DNA from: a virus
DNA: 44,494 nt
Virus record (IMG/VR): IMGVR_UViG_3300031565_000084
Location: 1 to 44,494 of that record
Strand: one strand, 5' to 3'
The notes beneath the pieces were generated by a model that did no database searches, had not been told where the DNA came from, and was given only the letters and a program-made list of their open reading frames with translations. Shown here in pieces: positions 37,233-44,494 of the stretch. Numbering within the stretch: the stretch's first letter is position 1; every line of letters begins with the position of its first letter. Position numbers and translations under genes: made by a program.

Positions 37233-38516
37233 CTAATCCCCTTTTGAAGCTCTCATCTTCTCATGCAGCTCGGGATACAGGGACGCGCAGGCCCGGACAG
37301 CATCGGCCTGCGAGCATTTGTGCTCGGCGGCATAGACTGAAACGGCCTCCATGAACGTCGCCGGCTGTTTGCCCTTTCCCGTCCCCGGCGGCGTCGCCGT
37401 ATCACTGAACTCCATGATGGCCGGGTCCAGCTTGCGGGCCTTGAGTGCCGCGTTCTCGTCGGTCAGCCGTTTCGCTTCCGCCTGCAGCTTGCCCACCTTC
37501 AGTTGCAAGGCATCGGCGGGCGTCTTGCCTTCGGCCAGACATTGCACGAGCAGCACCGCGTCATCGCCGCAGACTTTCTGCAGCTCGGCGAAGCGCTGTT
37601 TGCCGGCCTGCTCGGTTTCGGTTTTGCCTTTGGCCAGGACCTGGTTGTAGATCTCGGGCAGAAGGGTCGAGAAATTCTCGGCCGTCAGATCCGCCAACGT
37701 CATGTTCGTAATTTCTTCGGACATGATATTCTCCTTTTTCAAAATAGTTTCAAATGCCTTTGATTGTGTATTTTTCAGTGCCCCAAAAACACAAATGCTG
37801 CCTTCCATGATCAGGGCGTTACGGATAACCGTGCCGGGCCCTTTGAGCTTATGGCCATTGACTTCCGCCGTCTCGTCTTCCTGGATATGCTCGATCTCGC
37901 TTTTATCCGGATCGAACCGCAACGAGGCCTCGAAGGGAAAACCTTCATCCATTTGGTTTCGAATCTCCTGCGCGATCTGCGAATTCTCCAGGAATTGTCC
38001 CTCCATCACGAACTTCGGCTCAAAGACCGCCTCATCACTATAGGCGATCCGCTGCTCGACGTCGTGCTGGAACAGGACCGGATTGCGTTTCTTCGCCATG
38101 CGCATCGTTTTCTGGTCGAAGGCCAGATTGCCCCAATACCAGTGCTTGACGATCGAGCCGTCATAGAGTGTCAACTTGACTTTATTTGGGGGTTTACCGC
38201 CTTCCGTCTGGGCAAATTCGACAAGCCCGGGCATCGTGAAGATGAACGGGTTTTCTCCGGTCGCCTGCTGCTGGCTATTTTGACTGGCCGGCTCGAATAG
38301 GATTCCCTTGTGACTTCTACAATGGCTTCTCGCTGCCGATTCGGACCAAATTTTGTCAGAATAACGATATGCCTGTTCTTGCCATTTTCCTTTTTGTTTT
38401 TGGAAAATGACATCATAGGATTTACCATCGTGTTTGCGCTTCCCATTCACACGTCTCGTCGGTGCATCTTTGACTGGAGGCAATAATCGGCAGGAATGTT
38501 CGTTTTCGTACGGCAT
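37233..38516 (-). CDS. Prohead protease / scaffold protein
   Basis: 427 residues from ATG 38516, in a TAATG overlap with the portal stop and with GGAGGGAAAGACTA upstream. Residues 20-90 contain a 'KSYDVIFQKQKGKWQEQAYR' and SHCRSHKG region. The protease part follows: NPVLFQHD, likely holding the catalytic His, and FPFEASLRFDP with a candidate Ser, then 'MEGSICVFGALKNTQSKAF'. The C-terminal 150 residues are helical (LTDENAALKAR) and act as scaffold. Such proteases clear the prohead interior before packaging. Confidence 0.75.
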   Translation of the reverse strand: MPYENEHSCRLLPPVKDAPTRRVNGKRKHDGKSYDVIFQKQKGKWQEQAYRYSDKIWSESAARSHCRSHKGILFEPASQNSQQQATGENPFIFTMPGLVEFAQTEGGKPPNKVKLTLYDGSIVKHWYWGNLAFDQKTMRMAKKRNPVLFQHDVEQRIAYSDEAVFEPKFVMEGQFLENSQIAQEIRNQMDEGFPFEASLRFDPDKSEIEHIQEDETAEVNGHKLKGPGTVIRNALIMEGSICVFGALKNTQSKAFETILKKENIMSEEITNMTLADLTAENFSTLLPEIYNQVLAKGKTETEQAGKQRFAELQKVCGDDAVLLVQCLAEGKTPADALQLKVGKLQAEAKRLTDENAALKARKLDPAIMEFSDTATPPGTGKGKQPATFMEAVSVYAAEHKCSQADAVRACASLYPELHEKMRASKGD

Positions 38517-40021
38517 TAGTCTTTCCCTCCGTTGGATTGCGGAGACTGTTTTTGTGGCGTCAGGACTATGCCGCTGTCGCGGATCGTTTCTTCCTCCTTC
38601 ACCCGCTCCGGCCAGACCTCCTCGGCCCAGTCCAGCCCGTCCTGCCGGGCGACGATCTCCGTCCGCGTCGTCGTGCCGTTTTCGAGATGAATCTTGTCGG
38701 CCTGGGCCTCGCGGTACGGATCGACGTAAGGCCATCGCTTCAGGTAGATCTGATGGGCCGCCCAATCGTCACGCTCCTTGAGCTTCCCGCGGTCGATGAG
38801 CTGACCGATTTTCCAGAGCCACAACCGCCGCACCAGGGGTCTCACCACCAGTTCCTGCTCGTCGCGCCAGAAGGCCCGCGCTTCATTGTAGGCGAATCGC
38901 CCGTTCATAAACGTCGCGTGGCTGAAGTCGCCCGTAGTCAGCATCAACGGCAGGCACAGCGGGCCACCGACGAACATCAACATTCTCATCACGAACGGAT
39001 CGAACGCCGCGGCCGGCCGGGCCGCTCCGATTGCCTCATAACTTTCACCCACCTCGGCATCGATCAGAGTGCCGGGTTGAATTTTCACTTTCTCTCGATT
39101 AAAATCATCTTTCTGATTCGATCCCATTTCGCTCGCCGGTATCCCCCCGAGCCCGCTAAAAGCCTTCGCGTCATACGTTTTTGCCACTATCGGGAAGCAG
39201 GCATTGATTTTCGCGGCGACCAACTCGGCCTCAATATAATTGAACAAGTAATCGATATAGGGAACGGCGCTGGTCAGCTTGGGCTCACCCCGGGACTGAT
39301 CGAACCGTTCCGGATCGAACATATGATGGACCCGTTCGGCAGACCGGCAATGCCAATCATGGGGCTGGATATAACCCCATTTGTTTGGCTTGCCTAAAAA
39401 ATAACCAACGATGCGGGTAGTCTCTTTGTCGAAGACCACACCGTTACTGATCGTATAACGTTTTGGATCGAGTTTATCCTCGGGAATTTTTGCACCATAA
39501 GGTGTGCCGCAGCATTCACCTTGTAATGCTTCCGGACCATAATCGTGAAACAGAGTAAAGACATCGCCATCCTGAATGTAGCGGTAATAACTCTTATGGA
39601 TATAGGCATGAAAATTGAACCGGCCCGTGACGTCGCAGGGCACATCGATCATCTCGGCCTTGACCGCCTGCTCGGCGGCCTCGTTCCATCCCTTATCGGC
39701 CGTGCGAGCCTGGATCCGCGTCGAGGTCCCGACGACGTTCGTGGCGATCTTGCGAAACAGCCCCTTGACTAATGGATTGTTGGAAGACAAATCTCGGGCG
39801 ATCTGACGTAAATCATCGAGCGTCCTCTCACTCAAGTCCGCATCGCCTGCGCGCGGACCCGCCTTTCGTTTCGGACGCAATCGGTCTTTATCGAGGACAT
39901 CATATTTCAAGCGACTGGCCTGGCGCTGGACGACCAGGTCGGGCGAAAGAACGCTGAGCGGACGATCGATCCATTCTGACATCCACCGCCAAAAACCGCT
40001 ACGTTTCCACTCTCGGATCAT
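38516..40021 (-). CDS. Portal protein (lambda gpB family)
   Basis: 501 residues, directly after the gpW-like gene. 'RTLDDLRQIARDLSSNNPLV', 'FRKIATNVVGTSTRIQAR', 'YYRYIQDGDVFTLF', 'YFLGKPNKWGYIQPHDW', 'VHHMFDPERFDQSRGEPKLT' and 'VKIQPGTLIDAEVGESYEAI' match the phage portal family of lambda. It forms the dodecameric ring through which DNA enters and leaves. The size is slightly below the usual 530. Confidence 0.92.
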   Translation of the reverse strand: MIREWKRSGFWRWMSEWIDRPLSVLSPDLVVQRQASRLKYDVLDKDRLRPKRKAGPRAGDADLSERTLDDLRQIARDLSSNNPLVKGLFRKIATNVVGTSTRIQARTADKGWNEAAEQAVKAEMIDVPCDVTGRFNFHAYIHKSYYRYIQDGDVFTLFHDYGPEALQGECCGTPYGAKIPEDKLDPKRYTISNGVVFDKETTRIVGYFLGKPNKWGYIQPHDWHCRSAERVHHMFDPERFDQSRGEPKLTSAVPYIDYLFNYIEAELVAAKINACFPIVAKTYDAKAFSGLGGIPASEMGSNQKDDFNREKVKIQPGTLIDAEVGESYEAIGAARPAAAFDPFVMRMLMFVGGPLCLPLMLTTGDFSHATFMNGRFAYNEARAFWRDEQELVVRPLVRRLWLWKIGQLIDRGKLKERDDWAAHQIYLKRWPYVDPYREAQADKIHLENGTTTRTEIVARQDGLDWAEEVWPERVKEEETIRDSGIVLTPQKQSPQSNGGKD

Positions 40022-40261
40022 CTAAAACTCCGCCACCTTGAGAGGACCGCTGCTTTGTCGCTCAATTTTAAGCTCCAGCTCGTGCTGCCGTTTCATTAGG
40101 CCAACCTCCCGGTCTGAGAGATCTCGCAAAGAAGCGTATAGGATCGTTTGCCCATCATTATCGGTATAGCTCTGAGCCCCGCTCTGAACTGCCGCAATGG
40201 CAGTCCTGGTAGCGGCCAATTCCGTTTCAATGGTCGCCAATTCTTGCGCTAAAGTCGCCAC
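40022..40261 (-). CDS. gpW-like head-tail connector
   Basis: 79 residues, helix-rich (LAQELATIETELAATRTAIA, 'SLRDLSDREVGLMKRQHELE') with the short beta hairpin between, the fold of lambda gpW. The gene ends directly before the portal start, as in other phages. Confidence 0.75.
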   Translation of the reverse strand: MATLAQELATIETELAATRTAIAAVQSGAQSYTDNDGQTILYASLRDLSDREVGLMKRQHELELKIERQSSGPLKVAEF

Positions 40262-40381
40262 ATCTTGTGCTCCATAATAACCCGATTCACCATATCTGGT
40301 GTTTCTGATATCCGGAGTATCGGCAGATCGGGGGAAGTTTCAAAGGGGGTCGGTGGCAATAATTGCCACCTACTTGAAAAT
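40262..40381. other. Gap with a perfect palindrome
   Basis: Contains GGTGGCAAT A ATTGCCACC (40352-40370), a perfect nine-base inverted repeat, just downstream of the zinc-ribbon gene. No T-run follows on either strand. Possibly an operator or RNA hairpin recognised by the small zinc protein beside it. Confidence 0.5.
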
Positions 40382-40612
40382 TTATTTTTCGACGCTCTTG
40401 AAGGTTAAATCGCACTTTTTGCAGCGATGGCGGCGGATCGGAAGATCGTCGCTGCTGTAAACCGGACAATCATCCGAGCCACATCGCGGGCATTTGACCT
40501 TGATGTAATAGACCACCGGGACGCCGCTTTCGTCCGTCGGCGGCGGCCGTCGCCTTCGGGGCGGAGGATCCGGCAACCCTAAATCCGGCGTGTTATTCCA
40601 GAAATCAGCCAT
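40382..40612 (-). CDS. Com-like zinc-ribbon protein
   Basis: 76 residues. After a Pro/Arg-rich N-terminus, residues 38-71 form a full zinc ribbon, KCPRCGSDDCPVYSS and HRCKKCDLTF. It lies between large terminase and connector genes. Phage Mu Com, of similar size and motif, binds mRNA to switch translation of a neighbouring gene; a comparable role is conceivable here. Confidence 0.7.
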   Translation of the reverse strand: MADFWNNTPDLGLPDPPPRRRRPPPTDESGVPVVYYIKVKCPRCGSDDCPVYSSDDLPIRRHRCKKCDLTFKSVEK

Positions 40613-40618
40613 AAGAGA

Positions 40619-40681
40619 TTGACTATTTTCTATTGACTATTGACTGTTTTTCTCTGTGTCCTCTGTGTTCTCTGTGGCTAA
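40619..40681 (-). repeat. AATCATAAATC-like (40619-40648) plus CACAGAG (40651-40681) repeats
   Basis: TTGACTATTTTCTATTGACT words are joined to a full CACAGAG unit. The unit ends at the stop codon of the large terminase gene. Confidence 0.88.
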
Positions 40682-42687
40682 AGCGTCGGTGTTCCGTCCC
40701 AGTAGCCGCTGGATTCACCTGGACGTATTTGCTTTCTCTTAATGCGACCGACCGTCTCAATATAATCGATATCCCGCAAGGAAAAGACCCCGGCCAACTC
40801 GGCCGCCAGGTCGCAATAGACGTTCGCGTCCCAGGCGTGGTTCTCGCGGAAGCCAGTCTTCTTGACCCACGTCACGATCTCGCGACCGGTGCGGCCCCGC
40901 TTGACGAGCTGCGCCTCGCTGGCTAATTGCCTGGCGATTTCGCCCGGCAGATCGTGCGGCAGGTGCATGAAGCCCGGCCCGGGCGATTTCTCTTTGTCGT
41001 ACAAGACTTGCCAGAGCCGGTCCTTGCCCATATCGACGTTCAGATCGAAGCGCTTCAGGGCCTTGCCGATCACGGGCCGGACCTTGTACAGGCTGCCGTG
41101 CATGCGGTCCCGGCCGTAACCCATGACCGGAATCACAGCCCCTTCCGGGAACCGAAGGCAGAAATCATAGACGACCGTCGATTCCTCATCCCGCTCGACG
41201 CGCTGGTACCGGCAGTCCACCGCCGCCCGGCTGGCGTAATATTTGACGCTCGGATCGGCCGCCGAGACCCATTCGCTGCGGAGGTAGGACTCGACCAGGT
41301 CCCAGTTTTCTGGCCGGCCCGTATGGCCCGTCTCCAGACGGCCCGCCCAGAGCAGCCATTGCTCGTTTCGGAATCCGTAGCCCTTCGTCGCGATCCAGAC
41401 GCAATCGGGCTGCACGTCGATGCCGTGACAGATCATCTGGACCTTGCGGGGCACAAGCCGCTCTCGCATCGAATAGTCGCCCACGCGGCTCTGCAGGTGC
41501 GTCAGGCTCGTCTCTCGCTCCCGCTCCTCCCAGGCCCGGGCGGCCTGGTTGTTCCAGAAATTTCGAAGCGGCAGGATATTGCCGGCCTTGCGATGCTTAT
41601 CGGCGATGACCCACTCGGCGGCCAGTTGATCGACCGTCGTAAACATCGGATCGACCAGGACGGCCGGAACGCGAAGGGCCTTGTGCGTCGAATCGTCCCA
41701 CGGCCCGACGATCTCGCCATCGGCCCCGATCGAGCAGCCTTCGGGACAGGCCCGGCAGCCGGAGATGGACGCCTTGCGCTCCAGCTCGCTCCACTTGACG
41801 CCGCACCGGGGGCAGACGTACCAGGCGTGCCGGCGGCCGCCCTGGGTATATTGGCGCGGCTCCAGGAACGCCCCCTCTTTGGTCTTATCCAGCTTGACGT
41901 GCTCGAACATCGCCTCGTGAAACGCCCCGCAATCCGGGCACGGGATATGGATCGACCACTGCTGGCAGGCGGAGAAATTCTTATCGGCCAGATCCCCTTT
42001 GTTTTTCGGGCTGGTGATATAGAATTGCTTGCTGACCGATTCGTAGGTCCGGGTGCCGGCGCCGAGCAGGCTGATGGCGTCGGTGTCCTCCTTGATGTCC
42101 TGGACCCACAGGGCCACCTCGTCGCCTCCGATAAACCGGGACGGATCGTCCGAGAGCGTAATCGGGCTCGTCGGCCAGGCCAGGATCAGCTGCATATTGT
42201 CCAGGTCCGTCGGCTCGCCGATCAGCAGGTTGCGAATGTCACCGCCTAAATGCCGAAGGATACGCGGCGAGTTCTCGAAGGCGGGCTTGAGCCGCTTAAT
42301 TCGCTTTTTGACCACCTTCTCATCGGGCAAGACGATTTTCATCGGACCCGGGTCCACGTCGATGCAGTAACCCATCCAGCCGCCCAAAATGACGCTCTTG
42401 CCCGTCTGCCGCGCGGCATAAATCCAGATCACCCGCGTGGTCAAATCGCACAGCCAATCAATGACGATCCGCCAGAAGGGCGTGATCGATAACTGCCAGG
42501 GCCCTTTGATGCGACTGGATTTCTCCGGCAGGACGTAATACTGCTGCATCCAGTCCAGCATGTGCTGCCTGTGGCGAGGGACCAGCACCTCCAGGACCTC
42601 CTCGGCCATCGGCATCGGGCGGAAGTACTGCAATGCCTCGCGTTGCAGATTTATGATTTCTGATTTTCTATTTTCGATTTGAATCAT
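40678..42687 (-). CDS. Terminase large subunit (GpA family)
   Basis: 669 residues from ATG 42687, which overlaps the small terminase stop as ATGA; the first 15 residues (IQIENRKSEIINLQ) are repeat-encoded, and ATG 42615 is an alternative. Walker A is AARQTGKSVI (91-100), and a Walker B-like FIGGDEVALW lies at 185-194. A zinc-ribbon insertion follows (CPDCGAF, CPRCG). The C-terminal nuclease half has 'ICHGIDVQPDCVWIATKGYG'. The GpA type cuts at cos sites and drives ATP-dependent DNA packaging into the prohead. Confidence 0.93.
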   Translation of the reverse strand: MIQIENRKSEIINLQREALQYFRPMPMAEEVLEVLVPRHRQHMLDWMQQYYVLPEKSSRIKGPWQLSITPFWRIVIDWLCDLTTRVIWIYAARQTGKSVILGGWMGYCIDVDPGPMKIVLPDEKVVKKRIKRLKPAFENSPRILRHLGGDIRNLLIGEPTDLDNMQLILAWPTSPITLSDDPSRFIGGDEVALWVQDIKEDTDAISLLGAGTRTYESVSKQFYITSPKNKGDLADKNFSACQQWSIHIPCPDCGAFHEAMFEHVKLDKTKEGAFLEPRQYTQGGRRHAWYVCPRCGVKWSELERKASISGCRACPEGCSIGADGEIVGPWDDSTHKALRVPAVLVDPMFTTVDQLAAEWVIADKHRKAGNILPLRNFWNNQAARAWEERERETSLTHLQSRVGDYSMRERLVPRKVQMICHGIDVQPDCVWIATKGYGFRNEQWLLWAGRLETGHTGRPENWDLVESYLRSEWVSAADPSVKYYASRAAVDCRYQRVERDEESTVVYDFCLRFPEGAVIPVMGYGRDRMHGSLYKVRPVIGKALKRFDLNVDMGKDRLWQVLYDKEKSPGPGFMHLPHDLPGEIARQLASEAQLVKRGRTGREIVTWVKKTGFRENHAWDANVYCDLAAELAGVFSLRDIDYIETVGRIKRKQIRPGESSGYWDGTPTL

Positions 42688-42720
42688 TTCTCTGTGCTCT
42701 CTGTGCTCTCTGTGGCTAAT
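42648..42720 (-). repeat. AATCATAAATC (42648-42680) and CACAGAG (42690-42720) repeats at the terminase junction
   Basis: The first repeat encodes the N-terminus of the large terminase, the second the C-terminus (LATESTESTEK) of the small terminase. The ATGA overlap sits exactly between them. Confidence 0.9.
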
Positions 42721-43718
42721 TTATCCGCGTCCCTCTGTGGCTTAATCGCTTCGTAAAACTCGGCCAGCTTTGTCAGGGCCCGATCCGAGAGCTTCAGTTC
42801 CGCCGGCACGTGCTGCAATTTCGCCATCACCTCATCTCGGAAGTCCTCGAGCCGCGAGACGATCTCTTCGCGGGGCTGTCCAAATACCCGGTTGGCCAGG
42901 TCCGCTATGGCGTTGAAGGCGTTCACGACGTTCTGCATTTCGGCCATCTGGAAACCGAGGATATCTCCGCGATTGACGAGCTCCCCCTGCTCTTGATCCA
43001 ATTTCAACAACATGTGCTTCACCTTGACGTCTTGAAACGGAGAAAGCGGGCCGACCGCGTCCCGGCCGCGCACCGCCTTCTTCAGCTCGAAGTCGCCCCA
43101 CCAGGCGATTGCGCGGTGCAGATCGAACGTGCCGTCGATATTCTGAGGCAGGCCCTTCGTCGTGTACCAGTCGTGGATCGTCTCCCGCCGGACGCCGAAC
43201 AGCTCGGCCGTTTGATTGACCCCGACCCGGCTGAAATTCGCCGCCCCCAGCTCGCCCGTCTCCCGCTGCCGGTCCACCGCCCATTTGTCCATCAGCTTGA
43301 TCGCCTGGACGTTGCCCTCGCCGGCCGTCTTGACCAGGGCCTCGCGATTGGCGATCCAGCCGTTGACCCGGGCCGTCTCCCACAACTCATTCGCCTCCGC
43401 GTCGCCGTCGAGAAAATCCCGCAAATTCTGAGCCGTCTCGAACTGGCTAAAGCCCAAATCTTTCAATCGCCTGGCCGCCTCGTAGATCATCGCCTTCGGC
43501 GCCAGCTCCACCAGGTACCGCAGTAGCCGCCCGCGGTCATACGCCTTGCGGAGCCGCGGATGCCGCGCGAAGTACTTCGCCAGGTTCGGCCCGATCCCCG
43601 ACCGAGCATCGGCCACGGCCAGATCTTGGGATTCAAGGCCAAGCCGCTGGGCGGAGGCCTCGCTCATTTGCGATTTGCGATTTCTGATTTTCGATTTTTT
43701 CTCAGCCACAGATTTCAC
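42684..43718 (-). CDS. Terminase small subunit (Nu1-like)
   Basis: 344 residues from GTG 43718, in GTGA overlap with the zinc-ribbon gene; the repeat-encoded MKSVAEKKSKIRNRKSQ precedes a second candidate start at ATG 43667. A winged-helix region, VNQTAELFGVRRETIHDWYT, is the DNA-recognition domain as in lambda Nu1. The C-terminal half is helical (VVNAFNAIADLANRVFG, DFRDEVMAKLQHVPAELKLS). An N-terminal helical domain makes it longer than Nu1 (about 180). It binds the packaging site and recruits GpA. Confidence 0.82.
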   Translation of the reverse strand: MKSVAEKKSKIRNRKSQMSEASAQRLGLESQDLAVADARSGIGPNLAKYFARHPRLRKAYDRGRLLRYLVELAPKAMIYEAARRLKDLGFSQFETAQNLRDFLDGDAEANELWETARVNGWIANREALVKTAGEGNVQAIKLMDKWAVDRQRETGELGAANFSRVGVNQTAELFGVRRETIHDWYTTKGLPQNIDGTFDLHRAIAWWGDFELKKAVRGRDAVGPLSPFQDVKVKHMLLKLDQEQGELVNRGDILGFQMAEMQNVVNAFNAIADLANRVFGQPREEIVSRLEDFRDEVMAKLQHVPAELKLSDRALTKLAEFYEAIKPQRDADKLATESTESTEK

Positions 43719-43757
43719 GGTTTTTTCTTAGCCACAGAGGACACAGAGTTCACAGAG
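43668..43757 (+). repeat. AATCATAAATC plus two CACAGAG-type units
   Basis: TTTGCGATTTGCGATTTCTG words (43668-43698) are followed by CAGCCACAGATTTCACGG and a complete CACAGAG unit (43702-43757). Read on the minus strand they encode the end of the zinc-ribbon protein and the start of the small terminase. Confidence 0.88.
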
Positions 43758-44245
43758 GATTTGGTTGCCGATACAAATCCCGTCATCGGTCCCGCCTCTT
43801 TTTTTGCTTCGCGTTCATTCGTGGTTCCTTTCTCTGTGTCCTCTGTGTTCTCTGTGGCTAATTTATCCGTGTCCCTCGGCAGCTCGATCGCCTCGAAGTT
43901 CCGGTCGCCACATTTCGGGCAGGGTCGATCCGTGTTTTCGATCTCGTGCCCGCAGCCCAGTCACCACCAAACGGTTCGACTGCCGTTGGGCATCTTGAGT
44001 TCGGCGATCGCCGCCTCAATTCGCCGCCGTTCCGCCGGGTCGGGCATTTCCGGAGTCGGACCCAACAAGTCACGATAGGCCGCCTCTCCGAGGACTTTTG
44101 TCATTGCTTGCTTGAATATTCTATGCGTACAGTGATATTCTTTGAGCAAAGCCGTCACCGTCACCTGCCCGGCTTCCAGGCGCCTCGCAATGTTCCCGGC
44201 ATCCGTGAAAATCCGTTCTGAGTTATCGTCATTCCATCTCGGCAT
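43715..44245 (-). CDS. Helix-turn-helix / zinc-ribbon protein with in-frame TGA
   Basis: The frame from ATG 44245 first meets TGA at 43961 (94 residues) but then stays open to TGA 43715, which overlaps the small terminase GTG as GTGA. The first part is helical and DNA-binding-like (TVTALLKEYHCTHRIFKQAM). Around the TGA the product reads TVWW-stop-LGCGHEIENTDRPCPKCG: with Cys at the TGA the zinc ribbon CLGC...CPKC would be perfect, as in the HNH protein's WWQCTGCG. The remainder is repeat-encoded. Options are a nonsense mutation, readthrough, or selenocysteine. Confidence 0.6.
43830..43862 (-). repeat. CACAGAG-family repeat
   Basis: Minus-orientation unit, opposite to the one at 43702-43757. 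Read in the extended frame of the zinc-ribbon gene it gives LATENTEDTEK. Confidence 0.9.
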
Positions 44246-44250
44246 TTTTG

Positions 44251-44280
44251 TCTGTGTCCTCTGTGCCCTCTGTGGCTAAA
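44251..44280 (-). repeat. CACAGAG-family repeat
   Basis: Minus-orientation unit immediately upstream of ATG 44245; its GAGGACACAGACAAAA end is the only candidate ribosome site for that gene. Confidence 0.88.
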
Positions 44281-44316
44281 ACTCCATTCAAGCAGTCCCA
44301 AAAGTCTCATTGGCGC

Positions 44317-44494
44317 TCAACAGATCTTCCTCAAACTCTCGTGCCGGCACTTTTCACATTTGCGAGGCCTGGCCGCGACCAGGTGGATGTGGCCACAAGC
44401 GCCGCATTCCCAGGCCACGCTAACGTGCTCGACCCCGGCCGGGCCCGGCTCTGTCTCTTGGCCTCGGTCCGGATTATTTTCGGCCTGCTCGATG
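44317..44494 (-). CDS. C-terminal part of the AP2/zinc-ribbon protein
   Basis: This is the continuation of the gene at 1-942: bases 44368-44494 duplicate 1-127, and the reading frame runs on to TGA 44317. It encodes the second half of the zinc ribbon (CEKC) and the end of the protein. Confidence 0.8.
   Translation of the reverse strand, partial: IEQAENNPDRGQETEPGPAGVEHVSVAWECGACGHIHLVAARPRKCEKCRHESLRKIC
44368..44494. repeat. 127-bp terminal overlap identical to bases 1-127
   Basis: The last 127 bases equal the first 127 exactly, and a gene reads through the join without interruption. This is the signature of a circular assembly with a fixed-length overlap rather than a biological terminal repeat. 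Confidence 0.95.

Noticed and set aside
37233-38765. 510-codon version of the prohead protease
   Set aside because: The extension overlaps the portal C-terminus in another frame; ATG 38516 has a strong ribosome site and TAATG coupling.
40927-42249. 440-codon plus-strand frame
   Set aside because: It is antisense to the large terminase gene, whose motifs are unambiguous.
43961-43963. Genome-wide reassignment of TGA
   Set aside because: TGA is the stop in many ATGA overlaps throughout the window, so it must function as a normal stop in general.
44368-44494. Biological terminal repeat of a linear genome
   Set aside because: The overlap is exactly 127 bp, a common assembly k-mer length, and a gene runs through the join; circular assembly overlap is the simpler explanation.

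Overview
The window is a complete circular tailed-phage genome of 44,367 bp, opened at an arbitrary point. The first 127 bases recur exactly as the last 127, and one gene (an AP2-domain protein) runs across the join. Almost every gene is on the minus strand, GC content is high, and most neighbouring genes overlap by ATGA, GTGA or TAATG. Two families of dispersed intergenic repeats, one built on CACAGAG and one on AATCATAAATC-like words, appear at about twenty places. From general knowledge such repeats are common in genomes of Planctomycetota and related environmental bacteria, so a planctomycete-like host is my best guess, but this is inference. || Layout, read along the minus strand from high to low coordinates. 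(1) 44.2-40.4 kb: zinc-ribbon protein with an in-frame TGA, small terminase, GpA-type large terminase, small zinc ribbon. (2) 40.3-34.3 kb: gpW-like connector, lambda-type portal, prohead protease/scaffold, zinc ribbon, DUF2190-like decoration protein, small proteins, major capsid protein bracketed by strong hairpins. (3) 34.2-21.4 kb: head-tail joining proteins, minor tail Z, tail terminator, tail tube, a G/GT tail chaperone pair with a canonical AAAAAAC -1 slippery site, tape measure, gpM-like, small virion proteins, a receptor-binding/gpL fusion, and a TipJ-like tip protein. This is a lambda-type siphovirus plan with cos-type packaging expected. (4) 21.4-18.2 kb: a coiled-coil membrane protein, then a self-contained 'moron' cassette of two lipoproteins and two membrane peptides with its own promoter and terminator, then a small plus-strand regulator candidate facing a promoter that contains a perfect palindrome. 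(5) 17.9-10.6 kb: HNH-AP2 endonuclease, small zinc proteins, tRNA-Met, tiny membrane proteins, phage metallopeptidase, holin-like protein, lipoprotein, and a radical-SAM gene interrupted by an HNH element. (6) 10.6-5.8 kb: ParB-like protein, C5-cytosine methyltransferase, HNH endonuclease, helix-turn-helix replication-type protein. (7) 5.5-3.4 kb: two remarkable non-coding arrays flanking one conserved phage gene. (8) 3.4-0 kb: metal-binding and coiled-coil accessory proteins. || The strongest candidate for something undescribed is the array pair at 3419-3967 and 4671-5487. They consist of back-to-back NNNGC pentamers, interrupted about every fifth unit by one hexamer (usually CTTTGC). I counted 106 units in 549 bp and 158 units in 817 bp, a mean of 5.17-5.18 bp. 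Two units therefore span about 10.35 bp, one helical turn, so GC steps are kept in register with the DNA helix over hundreds of bases while the three intervening bases vary freely. || Other notable points: the host-type repeats supply start codons, termini and coupled junctions of phage genes; an HNH element splits the cysteine motif of a radical-SAM gene; and a TGA sits exactly where a zinc-ribbon cysteine is expected. I found no convincing endolysin, integrase or DNA polymerase.
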